Part shown: positions 52,986-63,119 of the stretch, piece after piece
How the letters are laid out: each line of letters opens with the position of its first letter
Numbering within the stretch: the stretch's first letter is position 1
DNA from: Micrasema longulum
Taxonomy: Eukaryota; Arthropoda; Insecta; Trichoptera; Brachycentridae
Reading direction: 5' to 3'
NCBI GenBank assembly: GCA_022494885.1
Contig: JAGVSM010002848.1
Span: forward strand, 1-64,000
Length of the DNA: 64,000 bases
Made by a program: the position numbers and the translations under genes
The notes under the pieces: model-generated
The model's database searches: none
What the model was told of the DNA's origin: nothing
The model's input: the letters and a program-made list of their open reading frames with translations, nothing else

Positions 52986-54189
52986 TACATATATTTTGTA
53001 GTCTTAAAAATTATACAGATTCAAAATACTTGCACATAGTGTTGTATTGGTGATTAAAGAAACTGAACCACAGTATTGTAGTTTTGAGAAAAATTACTTT
53101 ATTTAACCATTTGGAAGTATTCATTACCGATTGTGCTATAAATTTCAAAAGAAAACTTAGTAACTGTAAACTAGCGTCTGGTATTTTTCACTGAGATCTT
53201 GTACCACGAAAATGTCGCTATATTGGATGTAGAAAAGACTTTTTTCATTAACTTGACAAATAAAATTACATTTTGTTTTTGAATACATAGGAGTGAACGT
53301 GTGTTCAGTCCTCGGATGTGATTTTTGAGCAGTGAGCAGATCCAATGTGCACGTGCGCCCGTGGCTTACTGAACAGGGACGAGAATATACACATTTAAAA
53401 ATTATTACGAGCATATTATTTTCCCCTCCCTTGTAAGCAAGTGCATGTTTTATTGTGTCAATAGAACTTATGGTCCAGCTCTGTTTTTGAAGTGGTTTTT
53501 CTTTTCCGAGGAGAACAACATTTTGATTAAAACTGCTTCCAGGAGTGTTAAAAAAGTTATTAATTTGATATTATTATTTTTGCCAATAGAATATCTTCAC
53601 GGCATTTTAAATTTTATAATATTATGTCATTATTTTCTCAGTGAAAATCACACATATGTATAACCACGAGCTGGTTTAGTACATTTTAAAATTATAATTA
53701 TCATACATAAATTTCTCTAAATGGTCAATGAGGCAACATTTTATTACAATAAAACTAAGTTTGTGGACATTTGTAGATGTGTATATGTTTCCTCATTGTT
53801 GTCTACGATAAAATAAGTTTTAAAGTTTCCAATAAAGAATAATAAACACAATTTAATAACCTGTGTACAATATTTGTTATTTTGACACATTCTTCGCCTT
53901 CTAACATACTTTCAAATATTTCATTAAAATATAAAATGAAACAGCTGTTTAATTAATTGAAACAATCTAGATTGGGGGTAGATTTGTTTCTTTTTTTTAT
54001 TATTACTAAAATATGGGTTGAATTTATCCCATTTCGGTTAAGATTTTTTAATGAGATTTTGTTTATCAGTGACACATGACTTTTCTGTTACCCAGGGTGT
54101 CTTTCTATATTTGTTTTCTCTGTAATTTTGTTAATAAATTATATTGAATAGTTAAATCTGTTTTTATTATTCAATTACTGCATAATATG
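52986..54189. other. No recognisable feature
   Basis: Frames at 53157-53414 (-) and 53445-53663 (+) have no visible domain. The segment near 53290-53400 is less AT-rich but unassigned. Confidence 0.4.
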
Positions 54190-54715
54190 GACTTCACCTT
54201 AGAAAATCTCCTCCTTCCAAAAACTCTTCGACCTAGAGTATGCCGATGATGCGGTTATAATTGACAATTCAGTCGGGGGTCTTCAGGCCACTGTGGATAA
54301 GCTTAATAGGTACTCCGCATGCATGGGTTTAAAAATCAATATTGTTAAAACCCATGCACATCGTGCCTTGATGCTCAAAATCCCCTGACTCTGTCAAACC
54401 AAATCATCGAAAGGATTGAGAATTTCAAATACCTGGGAGTATATGTTACAGAAAATGGCAGCTTTCAAAAAGAACTGGGAGTGCGGTTAGGAGTAGCAGG
54501 CACCACATTCAACAGTATGAAGTCCGTCTGGAGATTGGATATTTACTCAGTGAAAACCAAATGCCGCCTATATAACGCCTGCATAACACCTATTCTCCTC
54601 TATGGATGCAAATTGTGCCACCTCACTAGGGCCCAAAACAGCAAAATACTGAATTTTGAGAATAGGAAAAACAGAATGATGAATTCAAAAATACATAATC
54701 ATCATTAAACCTTTA
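54190..54715 (+). mobile_element. RTE-B LINE, catalytic-region fragment
   Basis: FDLEYADDAVIIDNSVGGLQ carries the YADD catalytic box, then ATVDKLNRYSACMGLKINIV. After a frameshift come RIENFKYLGVYVTENGSFQK, ELGVRLGVAGTTFNSMKSVW and ACITPILLYGC. It is cut at 54715 by SINE-1. The best copy for the palm domain of this LINE. Confidence 0.85.
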
Positions 54716-55027
54716 TCTGTACCCGATGGTGCATTGGGCACTGCATTATCAAATCAAATACAGTGTAACTCGATCATCTGTTACAGGAAGGTAAGTTGAT
54801 CAGTCTTACGCATTAGGTGCCAGTCCTGAGGCAATTTTCTAAATGTGTTCAATGTTAGGTTATCGGCAAAGATACTTAAAATTTTCATTCAAATATAAGT
54901 TTTCGTACATAAATGTTGATTTTACTTTATACCGTCTCGATATGTACCAATGAAGAGTGTTTATAATCGCGGCCCTGGGATCTCAAGCATGGTAGGCGAA
55001 CATGCCAACCACTACACTATGAGGCAG
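54715..55027 (-). mobile_element. SINE-1 copy, body replaced by another repeat
   Basis: The tail and distal body (54715-54835) and the head (54976-55027) are SINE-1 on the minus strand. The middle, about 54840-54975, is the 120-bp repeat also seen at 39003-39130. Either an insertion with deletion or a join of two partial copies. Confidence 0.65.
54860..54975 (+). repeat. 120-bp dispersed repeat, copy 2
   Basis: AAAGATACTTAAAATTTTCA, TTTTCGTACATAAATGTTGA, TTATACCGTCTCGATA and ATAATCGCGGCCCTGG match 39003-39130 reversed. Confidence 0.55.
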
Positions 55028-55116
55028 ACATTTCTCTTCTCGATTACCTTTTTCAGGATTTTGACCTTAGCAGCCATGGAGTCAGGTCACATTATTTTTA
55101 TTATTAATCTTAGTTT

Positions 55117-55770
55117 ACTAGCGGACCCGACAGACGTTGTCCTACCCGAACGTTGGCTTGCCTGCTATCATCTTGGAAAAATACTATTCATCTAGTTTGT
55201 GATTAAATTCCAAAACTAAAAATGTTTTATATTAAAAAAATATTGAATTTAAGTAGGTACTTGTTTATGGTTGAATTCTAAAACCTAAAATATATATTTT
55301 TTTTAAATATGGCATTCTTTTTGCGAACGTCAAACTCCGATCGTCTAACCAACAAAGTGTTGTACTTATGTAGGAATACGATTTTTAAAAATGTATTAAA
55401 TTTAATATTATTAAAAAAATAAATGGGTAGAAATTATAAGGATTTTAAAGAAAGAATCGGATTGAGATTTACAAATAACAAATGCTGTTTGTAAACATTC
55501 AAAAAAAAAACTTTTTTATACACAAAAAAACAACATCTTTCCATTTTTTCGCAAATGCATTCTCCTCGAATGCAACCCTGGTAGATCGATGAATAAAACA
55601 TTCATGCTCCTATTTTTTTTTTTACATATTCGATTGAATATTTTAATATCTACGAACACGCACAGAGCGAAGATCTATATTTCTCTGAAAACCGCACGTA
55701 AATCGGTTAAGCCGTTTAGGAGGAGTACGGTGACGTCACACGTACAGAGGAATTATATATATATATAAAT
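55117..55770 (+). repeat. Repeat family D, copy 2 (most complete)
   Basis: Starts ACTAGCGGACCCGACAGACG and TTGTCCTACCCGAACG, then follows the same order as 5400-5988, and ends GGTGACGTCACACGTACAGA and GGAATTATATATATATA. It has a perfect TGACGTCA (CRE-like) word near the end. Confidence 0.7.
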
Positions 55771-56044
55771 ATAATTGAAAATAATATTAATAAATTACTA
55801 CTGTTCTAAATTTCGAACACTAAATATTGTATAAAAATATTTTTTTAAATAGCATTAGCATCGTGAATTTATTAACCTACAATCATCATCATCATTCTTC
55901 TTTCATCATCCATTTCTGACATCCTATGCACCACTTGTGGATAGGGAATAAAGATAATAGAACTCTCTTTCATTCTTTTGCAGTAATGCGTTTTAAAATA
56001 TGTTTTTTGCGTTGCAATGCATTCAATTCGCTGTCTTACGTCAG
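55771..56044. other. Unassigned, with SINE-1-like tail words
   Basis: 55882-55950 has ATCATCATCATTC and CTATGCACCACTTGTGGATA, reminiscent of SINE-1/RTE-B tails. The remainder is unassigned. Confidence 0.35.
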
Positions 56045-56504
56045 GAGCTCAATCACAGATAACTATCGACATGCTAAAAAACGTGCTAAGTATTTGAGCG
56101 ATCACCACGAACAATCATGAACACGCTGAAGTTAAAGCGGTCGCGTTGCAAAACGAAATTCAACTTCGGTCAGTTCAAGAGGATTGGTTGAATCTCGCAC
56201 ACGCCTTCTTTCAATTTTTCTCGAGTGCATTGCATTTAGCCGGCGGTCGGCAAGCCAAATGTTAAGAAAAGCAGTCGCCATAGTAATTGTTTGTAACTTG
56301 AAAACGAAATAACAAACCGGCACGAGATTACACGCGTGTTGACTTTTTTGATTTGACGTTTGACCACGGACTACGGATACGGAACGGCTATGGCGTTTTG
56401 CAACGCGACCGCGATAACTTCAGCGTGTTCATGATTGTTCGTGGTGATTGCTCAAATACTTAGCACGTTTTTTAGCATGTCGATAGCCATCTGTGATTGA
56501 GCTC
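56045..56504. mobile_element. MITE with ~112-bp arms and CAG flanks
   Basis: The left arm GAGCTCAATCACAGATAACT to about 56155 and the right arm from 56394, reversed GAGCTCAATCACAGATGGCT, agree almost throughout, including GCGGTCGCGTTGCAAAACG. CAG lies on both sides (56042-56044, 56505-56507), a possible 3-bp duplication as in PIF/Harbinger elements. The centre is relatively GC-rich. Non-coding. Confidence 0.8.
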
Positions 56505-56589
56505 CAGGAGCAGGCGATGCGCCGCCATGGCGCTCTGTGTGGGCGTTTAAAAGCGTGTAATTAATTCTTTGGCCTGCGTCAAGCGCCAT

Positions 56590-57340
56590 TTTGAATACAA
56601 AATGAGGAAATTCGGTGTTTTTTTTAAATTTTTATTTGTTCATAGACTATTAAACTAAGCCAATTTTTTTAAAATTTTAATATATCGTATTATCAGCGCT
56701 GATTTTTTAAAGTTTCGTATTTATGAAATAACTCTGCGTGTGACGTCAGAGGTTCTCTTATGCTTATTCTCGATTAGTTCTGCCCATTGGTTCATTGATA
56801 GCAAGCAAACCGGTAATCTTCAATAACTCTTTTATCATTGGTTGGTTCATATGAACCAGTGACGTCGTTCAAAGTAGTTCATTTTTATAAAAATATATTT
56901 TATTATTTTAAGGAAACTTTGCCGTACAATTTAATGCTCCAATTTTTACCACGCGCAAAAAAACATTTATTGTATCCATTTATTTTTTTTCAAGAGAGGA
57001 GTTAAGGACTGGATTTTTTCTTAGTGGGAGGGATTTGAGTAGGAAACTCCTTGGCAATTTTCCGAATGTTTGAGTTTTGCTGTTTACCATATTGATGTGC
57101 CATATATTAATTTAAAAAAAAAAATGTTTCTGACCCAATATAATATTTGTGGTAGTTAACTCGTATGTCTGTGTCAACTAATTACTCGTCCCAATTTAAC
57201 ACAGGACTTTTAGTCCCATGGAATTTGAACCTTTATTTAAAAAAATGTGTAATAAACTACTTATAAGTTAATAAATAATTTCCCGTAGAGCTGAAGTTCC
57301 TCATTGACAAAAAACAATCCATTTTTTTAACGGTGGAGGA
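56590..57340 (-). repeat. Repeat family E, copy 3
   Basis: Reversed, it carries CTCTGACGTCACACG-type (here TGTGACGTCAGAGG), ACGACGTCACTGG (here CCAGTGACGTCG), TTAGTCTATGAAC-like and AACTTCAGCTCTACGGGAAA, in the order of copy 1. There is extra sequence between 56950 and 57280, possibly an insertion. Confidence 0.6.
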
Positions 57341-57367
57341 GGGCGCTTCTCACCCAAGTCATTTATA

Positions 57368-57540
57368 TATGTATGTATATATAATTCCTCTGTACGTGTG
57401 ATGTCACCGTACTCCTCCTAAACGGCTTAACTAATTTACGTGCGGTTTTCACAGAAATATAGATCTTTGCGCTGTGCGTGTTCGTAGATATTAAAATCTT
57501 TAATCAAATGTGTGAAAAAAAAGTTAGGAGCATACACGGA
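57368..57540 (-). repeat. Repeat family D, 3' fragment
   Basis: TATATAATTCCTCTGTACGT, GATGTCACCGTACTCCTCCT, AAACGGCTTAACTAATTTAC and TAGATCTTTGCGCTGTGCGT are the reverse of the last 170 bp of family D. Confidence 0.7.
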
Positions 57541-57589
57541 GGTACTCGATAAGTCATTCGTCCAGGTGCCTTGAAGTTAATAAGTGCTA

Positions 57590-57960
57590 ATAGATTTGGG
57601 CAGTTCCATGTAAAGTTCTTTAATCAACAAAATTTGGAATATATCCGAATGTTTGTAGACAGGCTGAATTTATTAAGATCAAAATTATAAGATGTCACAG
57701 AAAGGGAAAACATTTTTAAAAGGGAGTATGCAAGTCTAGGCATTTACAGAGCTTATGACATGTCATTAGCTGGTTTATGTTTCCAAATTACAGACAATGT
57801 AACACTTACCATTCTGCCTATGTTTAAACACCCACATTTCCTTAAATCTTCCATGTGTTGACATTCGTGAACTAAAAGAGCTGAAACCTTTATAGATGTG
57901 GATGAGATTCATCTGGCTGAATTATTTCACTTCTGGGCAACGCGTGAAAGTTATTTTTCT
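57590..57960 (+). repeat. REP-1 copy
   Basis: GAATATATCCGAATGTTTGT, ACAGAAAGGGAAAACATTTT, GGCATTTACAGAGCTTATGA, CACTTACCATTCTGCCTATG, GAGCTGAAACCTTTATAGAT and TTCTGGGCAACGCGTGAAAG in order. More diverged than the other copies. Confidence 0.65.
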
Positions 57961-58260
57961 ATCACTTCTTCACAATGCTTTGAATAATTCCCTATCACGA
58001 CATGGACTATCTCTTCGTTCTAGTAACAAGAGAACCCTTTCAAAACCCATTCACCACTCAATTTTTTTTGCCTCCTCTTTCACAGTAGTAGCTGCTCAAT
58101 TATGGAATAATCTACCCACTAATGTCAGAGACGCTGCCCCATCTTTATTTATATTTCAATCTCGTATGAAATGTCAATACCTGAATATTTTAGTTTTTCC
58201 TTTCTTTTACACCTTTCCTTTCTTTTTTACCCCCTCTCTTCATAGTATAGTGTAGATATT
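57961..58260 (+). mobile_element. LINE C-terminal fragment
   Basis: HNALNNSLSRHGLSLRSSNK, HHSIFFASSFTVVAAQLWNN and LPTNVRDAAPSLFIFQSRMK fit the 'h.l....Rs......p........sf...a..lWN.LP..vr....l..F...lk' end of CR1-group LINEs. It is joined to REP-1. Confidence 0.65.
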
Positions 58261-58914
58261 TAGTGAATTTATGTTTCTTAAAAAAAATGCATGTTTATCA
58301 ATATTTTATTTTATGGTGAAAATATTCTAATATACCAACAATATGTTCAGGAGAAAATGTTTAAAAAGGCTATAAAAAAATGCATAGTGGAGCTTGGTAG
58401 AAGTAAAATGGATTGTCTCATTCGCCCAAACCAATATTGAATCAACTGCTCCACAAATGTATAGCTTATGTTATGTTTTTGTTCTTGCATTGTGCGTTTT
58501 GTAGTTTAAGTAATATAGATGTACATAAATTAATTATAAACATAAATACGTAGTGTTTAAAACTGTCTGAACGTTTTGTTAATATTCTCTGTTTATAAAG
58601 TAAGTCTTCTTTGCTTATTCTCAAATGTAAAAATATATTTTTTTTAAAGTATATTGTTAAGTGTCCTCGGCACGGGTAACAGTGAGGTCACATTATTTTT
58701 ATTATTAGTTATATTTTATAATAGAAAAAAAAAAAAAAAAAAAACACCACTGATTTTCTTCAATTGAACGGTTTGGGTAGGCAGAAAGAAATTGCCTACA
58801 TTAGAGCAATAAGAAATGTATTTTGTTTTCCAAGAGATAAAAACGTAAAATAAATATATTCCGATACAAATATAATTCCATTTAGTATTTTACCTTCATA
58901 TAAAATAACTAACA
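58261..58914. other. No recognisable feature
   Basis: AT-rich with a 20-nt A run at 58725-58744. GGTCACATTATTTTTATTAT (58688) also occurs at 55084. Otherwise unassigned. Confidence 0.4.
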
Positions 58915-59180
58915 CTTTTTTACAAATATTGCAACACAAATTAAACGCAAATTTAGCGCTTACATCCAACAGTGATATGCATAACCATCGCACACGATCT
59001 CATAACTATCTACATTTACCCCTTGTACACTCTAAATTTGGATTGGGGTCACTCCTCTACATTGGCTCTACTCAATACTCCTGCCTATTCACCTTAAATC
59101 AATTTCTTACCAGTCTACGAATGGAAATCAAATAACTCTAAAAAATCATTTCCTTAAATTATTTCTCGATAACCCTTGAC
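58915..59180 (+). mobile_element. LINE C-terminal fragment (CR1-like)
   Basis: NSDMHNHRTRSHNYLHLPLV, KFGLGSLLYIGSTQYSC and, in a shifted frame, LKNHFLKLFLDNP fit 'hnh.TRs...l.lP.......+s..y.g..lyN.lP.......fk..lk..l'. One frameshift. Confidence 0.65.
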
Positions 59181-59339
59181 CTATGTAAGCTAATGTTCAA
59201 TAATATATTATAATTCGTTTTTAATAAGGTGTCCGAGATTTGTCCATTTTTGTTTTAATTATGTTCAACTAAATGTATTTTTATCTGATAATCTTTAATT
59301 GTATCTATCCCAGAATGAGTTTGCTAACTCATGGGAATA

Positions 59340-59780
59340 CTAACATATTACAACAGAGATGAAGAACATTTAAGAAAAGGTAATATAGAAGTCCAGGCAT
59401 CTACAGGGCTTATGACCTGTCAATGGCTGGTTTAAGTGGCCACTTTACACACTGTGTAACATTCACCATTCTGCCTATATTTGAACATCTATATTCCTTC
59501 AATTCTTTATAATAATAATATTTTCAGGCGTTGCCTAGTATGTAGGTGAAATAATTCAATTTGATGAATCTCACGCGCATAAATAAAGGTTTCAGCTCTT
59601 TAACAGTGTGTAAAGTGGCCACTTAAACCAGCCATTGACAAGTCATAAGCCCTGTAGATGCCTGGACTTCTATATTACCTTCTCTTAAATGTTCTTCATC
59701 TCTGTTGTAATATGTTAATATAAACAGCTCCCCAGGGAGTTGAATCCAGTCCTTGTCTAGAAAAAAATGGACAAACTCAA
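59340..59780. repeat. REP-1 in near-perfect fold-back arrangement
   Basis: 59344-59462 (+) and 59604-59720 (-) are reverse complements at about 95%, from ACATATTACAACAGAGATGA to GGCCACTTTACACACTGT. The 140-bp spacer holds other REP-1 parts. At 59725-59780 the reversed GACTGGATTCAACTCCCTGG end follows. Confidence 0.8.
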
Positions 59781-59984
59781 AATATTGTTCATGGGAATAC
59801 AATTATTTATTTATTTATTTATTCACACTTTTTATCAAAATACAATTCCATATTCACTTTGCCCAGCTAACAAGGGTACATACCCCGTTCCAAGCTAGGC
59901 AATTACATTTTTATATATTATAATAGTTAACAAATTAATATAGAGCACAGACAAACAAAATATAAACTTATTCGGATACACATT

Positions 59985-60105
59985 TTGATTCATATACATA
60001 CAGACATACACATATATACACACATGTATATATAAATATACACATATATATACACATGTACATACACACACACGTACATACACCCATGCGCATACACATA
60101 CATAC
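59985..60105. repeat. Alternating purine-pyrimidine microsatellite
   Basis: About 120 bp of ATAC, ACAC, ATAT and GTAC steps in nearly unbroken alternation. Such sequence can adopt Z-DNA. The apparent VCVCVCVY-type protein on the minus strand is a by-product. Confidence 0.85.
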
Positions 60106-60253
60106 ATTCATAAAAACATAGACAATTTATTTATGCGAAACTTCATGGTTGTCATCTATAAATATATATTTTTTTAATTATTCCTATTATTTAATTATGC
60201 TTTGTACATTTTTGTATTTTGAAATAAAAAAATATGCCCGACCTTATGCACAA

Positions 60254-61152
60254 CTTGTCACATCCGAAACCACTATGATCAGTATGGGCATGAAGACATA
60301 GCATATTTAAAAAAGTATTTAGAACGAATAATTTTTTTTAAATAAAATATTTTAAAAAACAAATCGTTGCTTACTTCTGCAGGGGAGAAGCAAGGGGGGT
60401 GCGGTTGCGCTGTTAATAATAATAATGTTTGAATAATTTATATAGCGCCATTTTTCTGAAAATCACCTCAAGGGCCAGCGCCCTAACAATAAATAAATAT
60501 CCCAACACGTCTTGCAGCTCTAGAGCGCATGAGTAAAGATTTAAAAGATAAACAACGCTTTTTTGTATACATGTAGAAATAATAAAAAGCATACTGCCAT
60601 GCAAAATAAAAAGTGAAACTTTACATAGTAAAAAAGAAAAAAAAATGGATATGAGAAAAGTAATTGAATTAAAAGCAAATTGTAAATAACTTGTAAAGAA
60701 TTTAAACAAAAAAATAAATACATTTACAAATACTTAGTATAAAAAATAATAAAAAAATGGTATCAACAAATTATTGTCAAAAACAAATTATGGGATACAT
60801 GAGCTAGATAACAGAACGTCTTGCAGCTACAGAGCGCATGGACAATAAGAAATCTAGCCCCTATTTACATTTTTATTTTTAATTTTTTATTTGACAATGA
60901 AGTTTAGAGTTTAAGTGATATTTTAAAAACGAAATAAAAAGCAAATTTATAAAATTAGAAGTTAGATAACAACAATACGGTGTATCAAACGACCCCTCCC
61001 CCCTCGTTTCTCCCCTGCAGAAGTAAGCAACTATTTGTTTTTTTTTTAATATTTAATTTTTGTTAATTTTATCCGTTCTAAAAAAATATTTTAATGTGCA
61101 TATATGTCTTCTTGCTTTCGGGATCTCGGATGTGATTTCGGATGTGACAGGG
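60254..61152. mobile_element. ~900-bp fold-back element
   Basis: The outer arms (60254-60410 and 60985-61152) pair: CTTGTCACATCCGAAACCAC with reversed CCTGTCACATCCGAAATCAC, then GAAGACATA, TTTAGAACG.ATAA and GTTGCTTACTTCTGCAGGGG. Inside, CGTCTTGCAGCTCTAGAGCG (60509) and CGTCTTGCAGCTACAGAGCG (60818) are direct repeats. Non-coding. Confidence 0.75.
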
Positions 61153-61794
61153 TTTAAAGAACACCTGTATATGTATATAAAGTGTTGAATTAAATATGAT
61201 TATTTATGAGCACTGACGAACTACAGGCATGTAGTTCAGTAGGACTTGATAATTTGTATTTTTTGTATGTGAATAACTTAATAAACAAAAAAAAAAAAAG
61301 AAAATAAGAAAAGATGTAAAATTTTGAATGAGTTTCGAGAAAGTTTTTAAGATTTCAATAATGGATTATGCGACAGCTAGAAATCGCGCTTTTGGAAAGT
61401 AGTGGGTAGATGACGTCGTTGTACAATCCGCCCACAACTTTGACTCTTCGCTTCTCAGAAATGTGTGGGATGATCATTTGACTTTAAATTCACTGAAAAC
61501 TACCCGGGGAAATGTCGGCCGCGAAATGAGGGCGTTCAGTTTATACTACTCGCCTGTTTTCCTCCCCGAGATTTTCGTTTAACCCTTTTACTTTTACAGC
61601 GCGTTTTAGCGTTGTAAAAATAACTTCTTTAAATTGAGACCAAAGCTTGTATCGCCTTTATGAATGGGGCCAATTTTGTGGAAAGGAGACGAAATTTTGA
61701 CCTATTTTGTCACAAATTGAAATTTGATGTTTCTGTATTATGGGTAAGCTTTTTTTTAGCAAGAAAAATAAATACTTACGTTTTTATGATGTAC
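61153..61794. other. Unassigned, locally less AT-rich
   Basis: 61340-61620 has several CG dinucleotides (CTACCCGGGG, GTCGGCCGCG) and no repeat relation that I saw. It might be host intergenic or regulatory sequence. Confidence 0.35.
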
Positions 61795-61937
61795 CCAAAT
61801 ATTTAAATTTTGCCGTCCATTTTTAACGAGTTGTAAATAACTCACTTTTAGAAAAATGGAAATCAAGTTGCGGTAGAGTGGGGTTCGAACCACGGACCTC
61901 TGATCCGCGAGTCAGTGACACTAGCCACGAGACTACT
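61795..61937 (-). mobile_element. SINE-2 copy, reversed
   Basis: Reversed: CTCGTGGCTAGTGTCACTGA, GTGGTTCGAACCCCACTCTA and GAGTTATTTACAACTCG. Both promoter boxes are readable. It abuts the 3' end of an RTE-B LINE. Confidence 0.8.
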
Positions 61938-62475
61938 CATTCATTAATTCATTCCCTGATTGCTCCCTAGTTGGAGTACATGGTGTCTTACAGGTAACTC
62001 TGTCGACTGGCCGCTTATGTGCATCCTCCCAAGCCAGATTTGCGTTCCTTAGTTCTGATATGAACTGCCAACAAACAGTTTGCAGCGGTCGTCCAGGACA
62101 TCGAGAACCTGATGCCTTGTAAAGCAGGCAAGCCTGGATAATGACAGTTGTCACCGGAGTTTGCTGCGTCCGTTCTTGAATTACTTCATTATTTACAAAG
62201 TCAAACCACCGCACACCCAAGACTCTACTTAGACATATATTCCTAATACTCTGAATTTTACATTTTTGGCCCCAGTGATGTGCTACGATTCGCACCCGTA
62301 GAGGAGAATAGGTGTTATACAGGCGTTAGATAGGCGGTATTTGGTTTCCACTGAGTAAATAGCCGATCTCCAGACAGCCCTCATACTGTTGAGTGTGGCG
62401 CCTGCTACTCCTAACCGCACTCCCAGTTCTTTTTGAAAGCTGCCATTTTCCGCAACGTAAACTCCCAGGGGTAAT
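61938..62475 (-). mobile_element. RTE-B LINE, C-terminal part
   Basis: Minus strand: LGVYVAENGSFQKELGVRLG, VAGATLNSMRAVWRSAIYSV, NACITPILLYGCES, then IRNICLSRVLGVRWFDFVNN, EVIQERTQQTPVTTVI and SGSRCPGRPLQTVCWQFISE. The 3' terminus is AATGAATTAATGAATGAG rather than ATG triplets. The 5' side breaks at 62475 into a CTCTCGCGG-type terminus. Confidence 0.85.
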
Positions 62476-62545
62476 ATTCCAAACGTTCTCGCGGTCTTTG
62501 TTTTTACAGGCGGCCGCGAGAGCGGCTCTGAATAGCTCCACTGGT
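62475..62545. mobile_element. CTCTCGCGG terminus pair, short element
   Basis: ATATTCCAAACGTTCTCGCG (62472) and GGCGGCCGCGAGAGCGGCTC (62510) face each other with only about 20 bp between (CTTTGTTTTTACAG). The flanks GGGGTAATATTCC and CTGAATAGCTCCACTGGT match those at the other sites. Confidence 0.6.
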
Positions 62546-62694
62546 ATTCGTATCTTTCGACCCTTGCGATGGCTTGATTTAACAACACTTGGGAACGCCT
62601 AAAAAAGTCTAATAACGAAATTCTCCAAGCCACTGCAGAGTGGATCCAATCACCGTTGTTCAAGCGATGGCGCGATATGTTAAGACCACCATAA
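62546..62694. other. Unassigned open stretch
   Basis: Minus strand reads WIHSAVAWRISLLDFFRRSQ and VLLNQAIARVERYEYQW without a stop. Not recognised. It is open across the short element into the LINE, but the junction does not look natural for that protein. Confidence 0.3.
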
Positions 62695-62895
62695 GTGCTG
62701 CAATATAAAATTTTATTTTATGTTTATATTTGTGTTTATTGTTATATTTATGTTTATTGTTATATTTATGTTTATTGTTATATTTTTGTTTATATTTATA
62801 TTTATGTTCATGTTTATATGTTTATATGTTTATATGGTAGAATTGGCTCTGCACTCTATAGCCATTTTACTGGAATAAAAATTTAAATAAATAAA
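62695..62895 (+). repeat. TTTATATTTATGTTTATTG microsatellite plus LINE terminus
   Basis: 62703-62835 is an irregular TTTATG/TTATTG repeat; 62836-62895 is the LINE 3' end GAATTGGCTCTGCACTCTAT followed by AAATAAATAAATAA (compare 42890-42955). Confidence 0.7.
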
Positions 62896-62925
62896 TAACA
62901 GGGTCAGGAAATGTTATGCATCAAG

Positions 62926-63118
62926 TCGGGTTGTGGTACTGTGGCTAGTGTCTTGGACTCACGGACCAAAGGTCCGTGGTTCGAATCCTACTCTACCCCA
63001 ACTCGATTCCATTTTCTAATAGTGAGTTATTTACAACTCGTTGAAAATGGCCCTCAAAATTAAATATTTGGGTAAATCATAAGAACGCAAATATTTCTTT
63101 TAAAAAAAAAAAAAAAAA
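62926..63118 (+). mobile_element. SINE-2 copy, well preserved
   Basis: CGGGTTGTGGTACTGTGGCT, GTCCGTGGTTCGAATCCTAC, the body and a tail of about 19 A residues. Nearly identical to the 6926 copy, so both are fairly young. Confidence 0.9.
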
Positions 63119-63119
63119 A

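Noticed and set aside
59895..60107. Cys/Val/Tyr-rich 70-codon frame on the minus strand
   Set aside because: It is a read-through of the AC/AT microsatellite.
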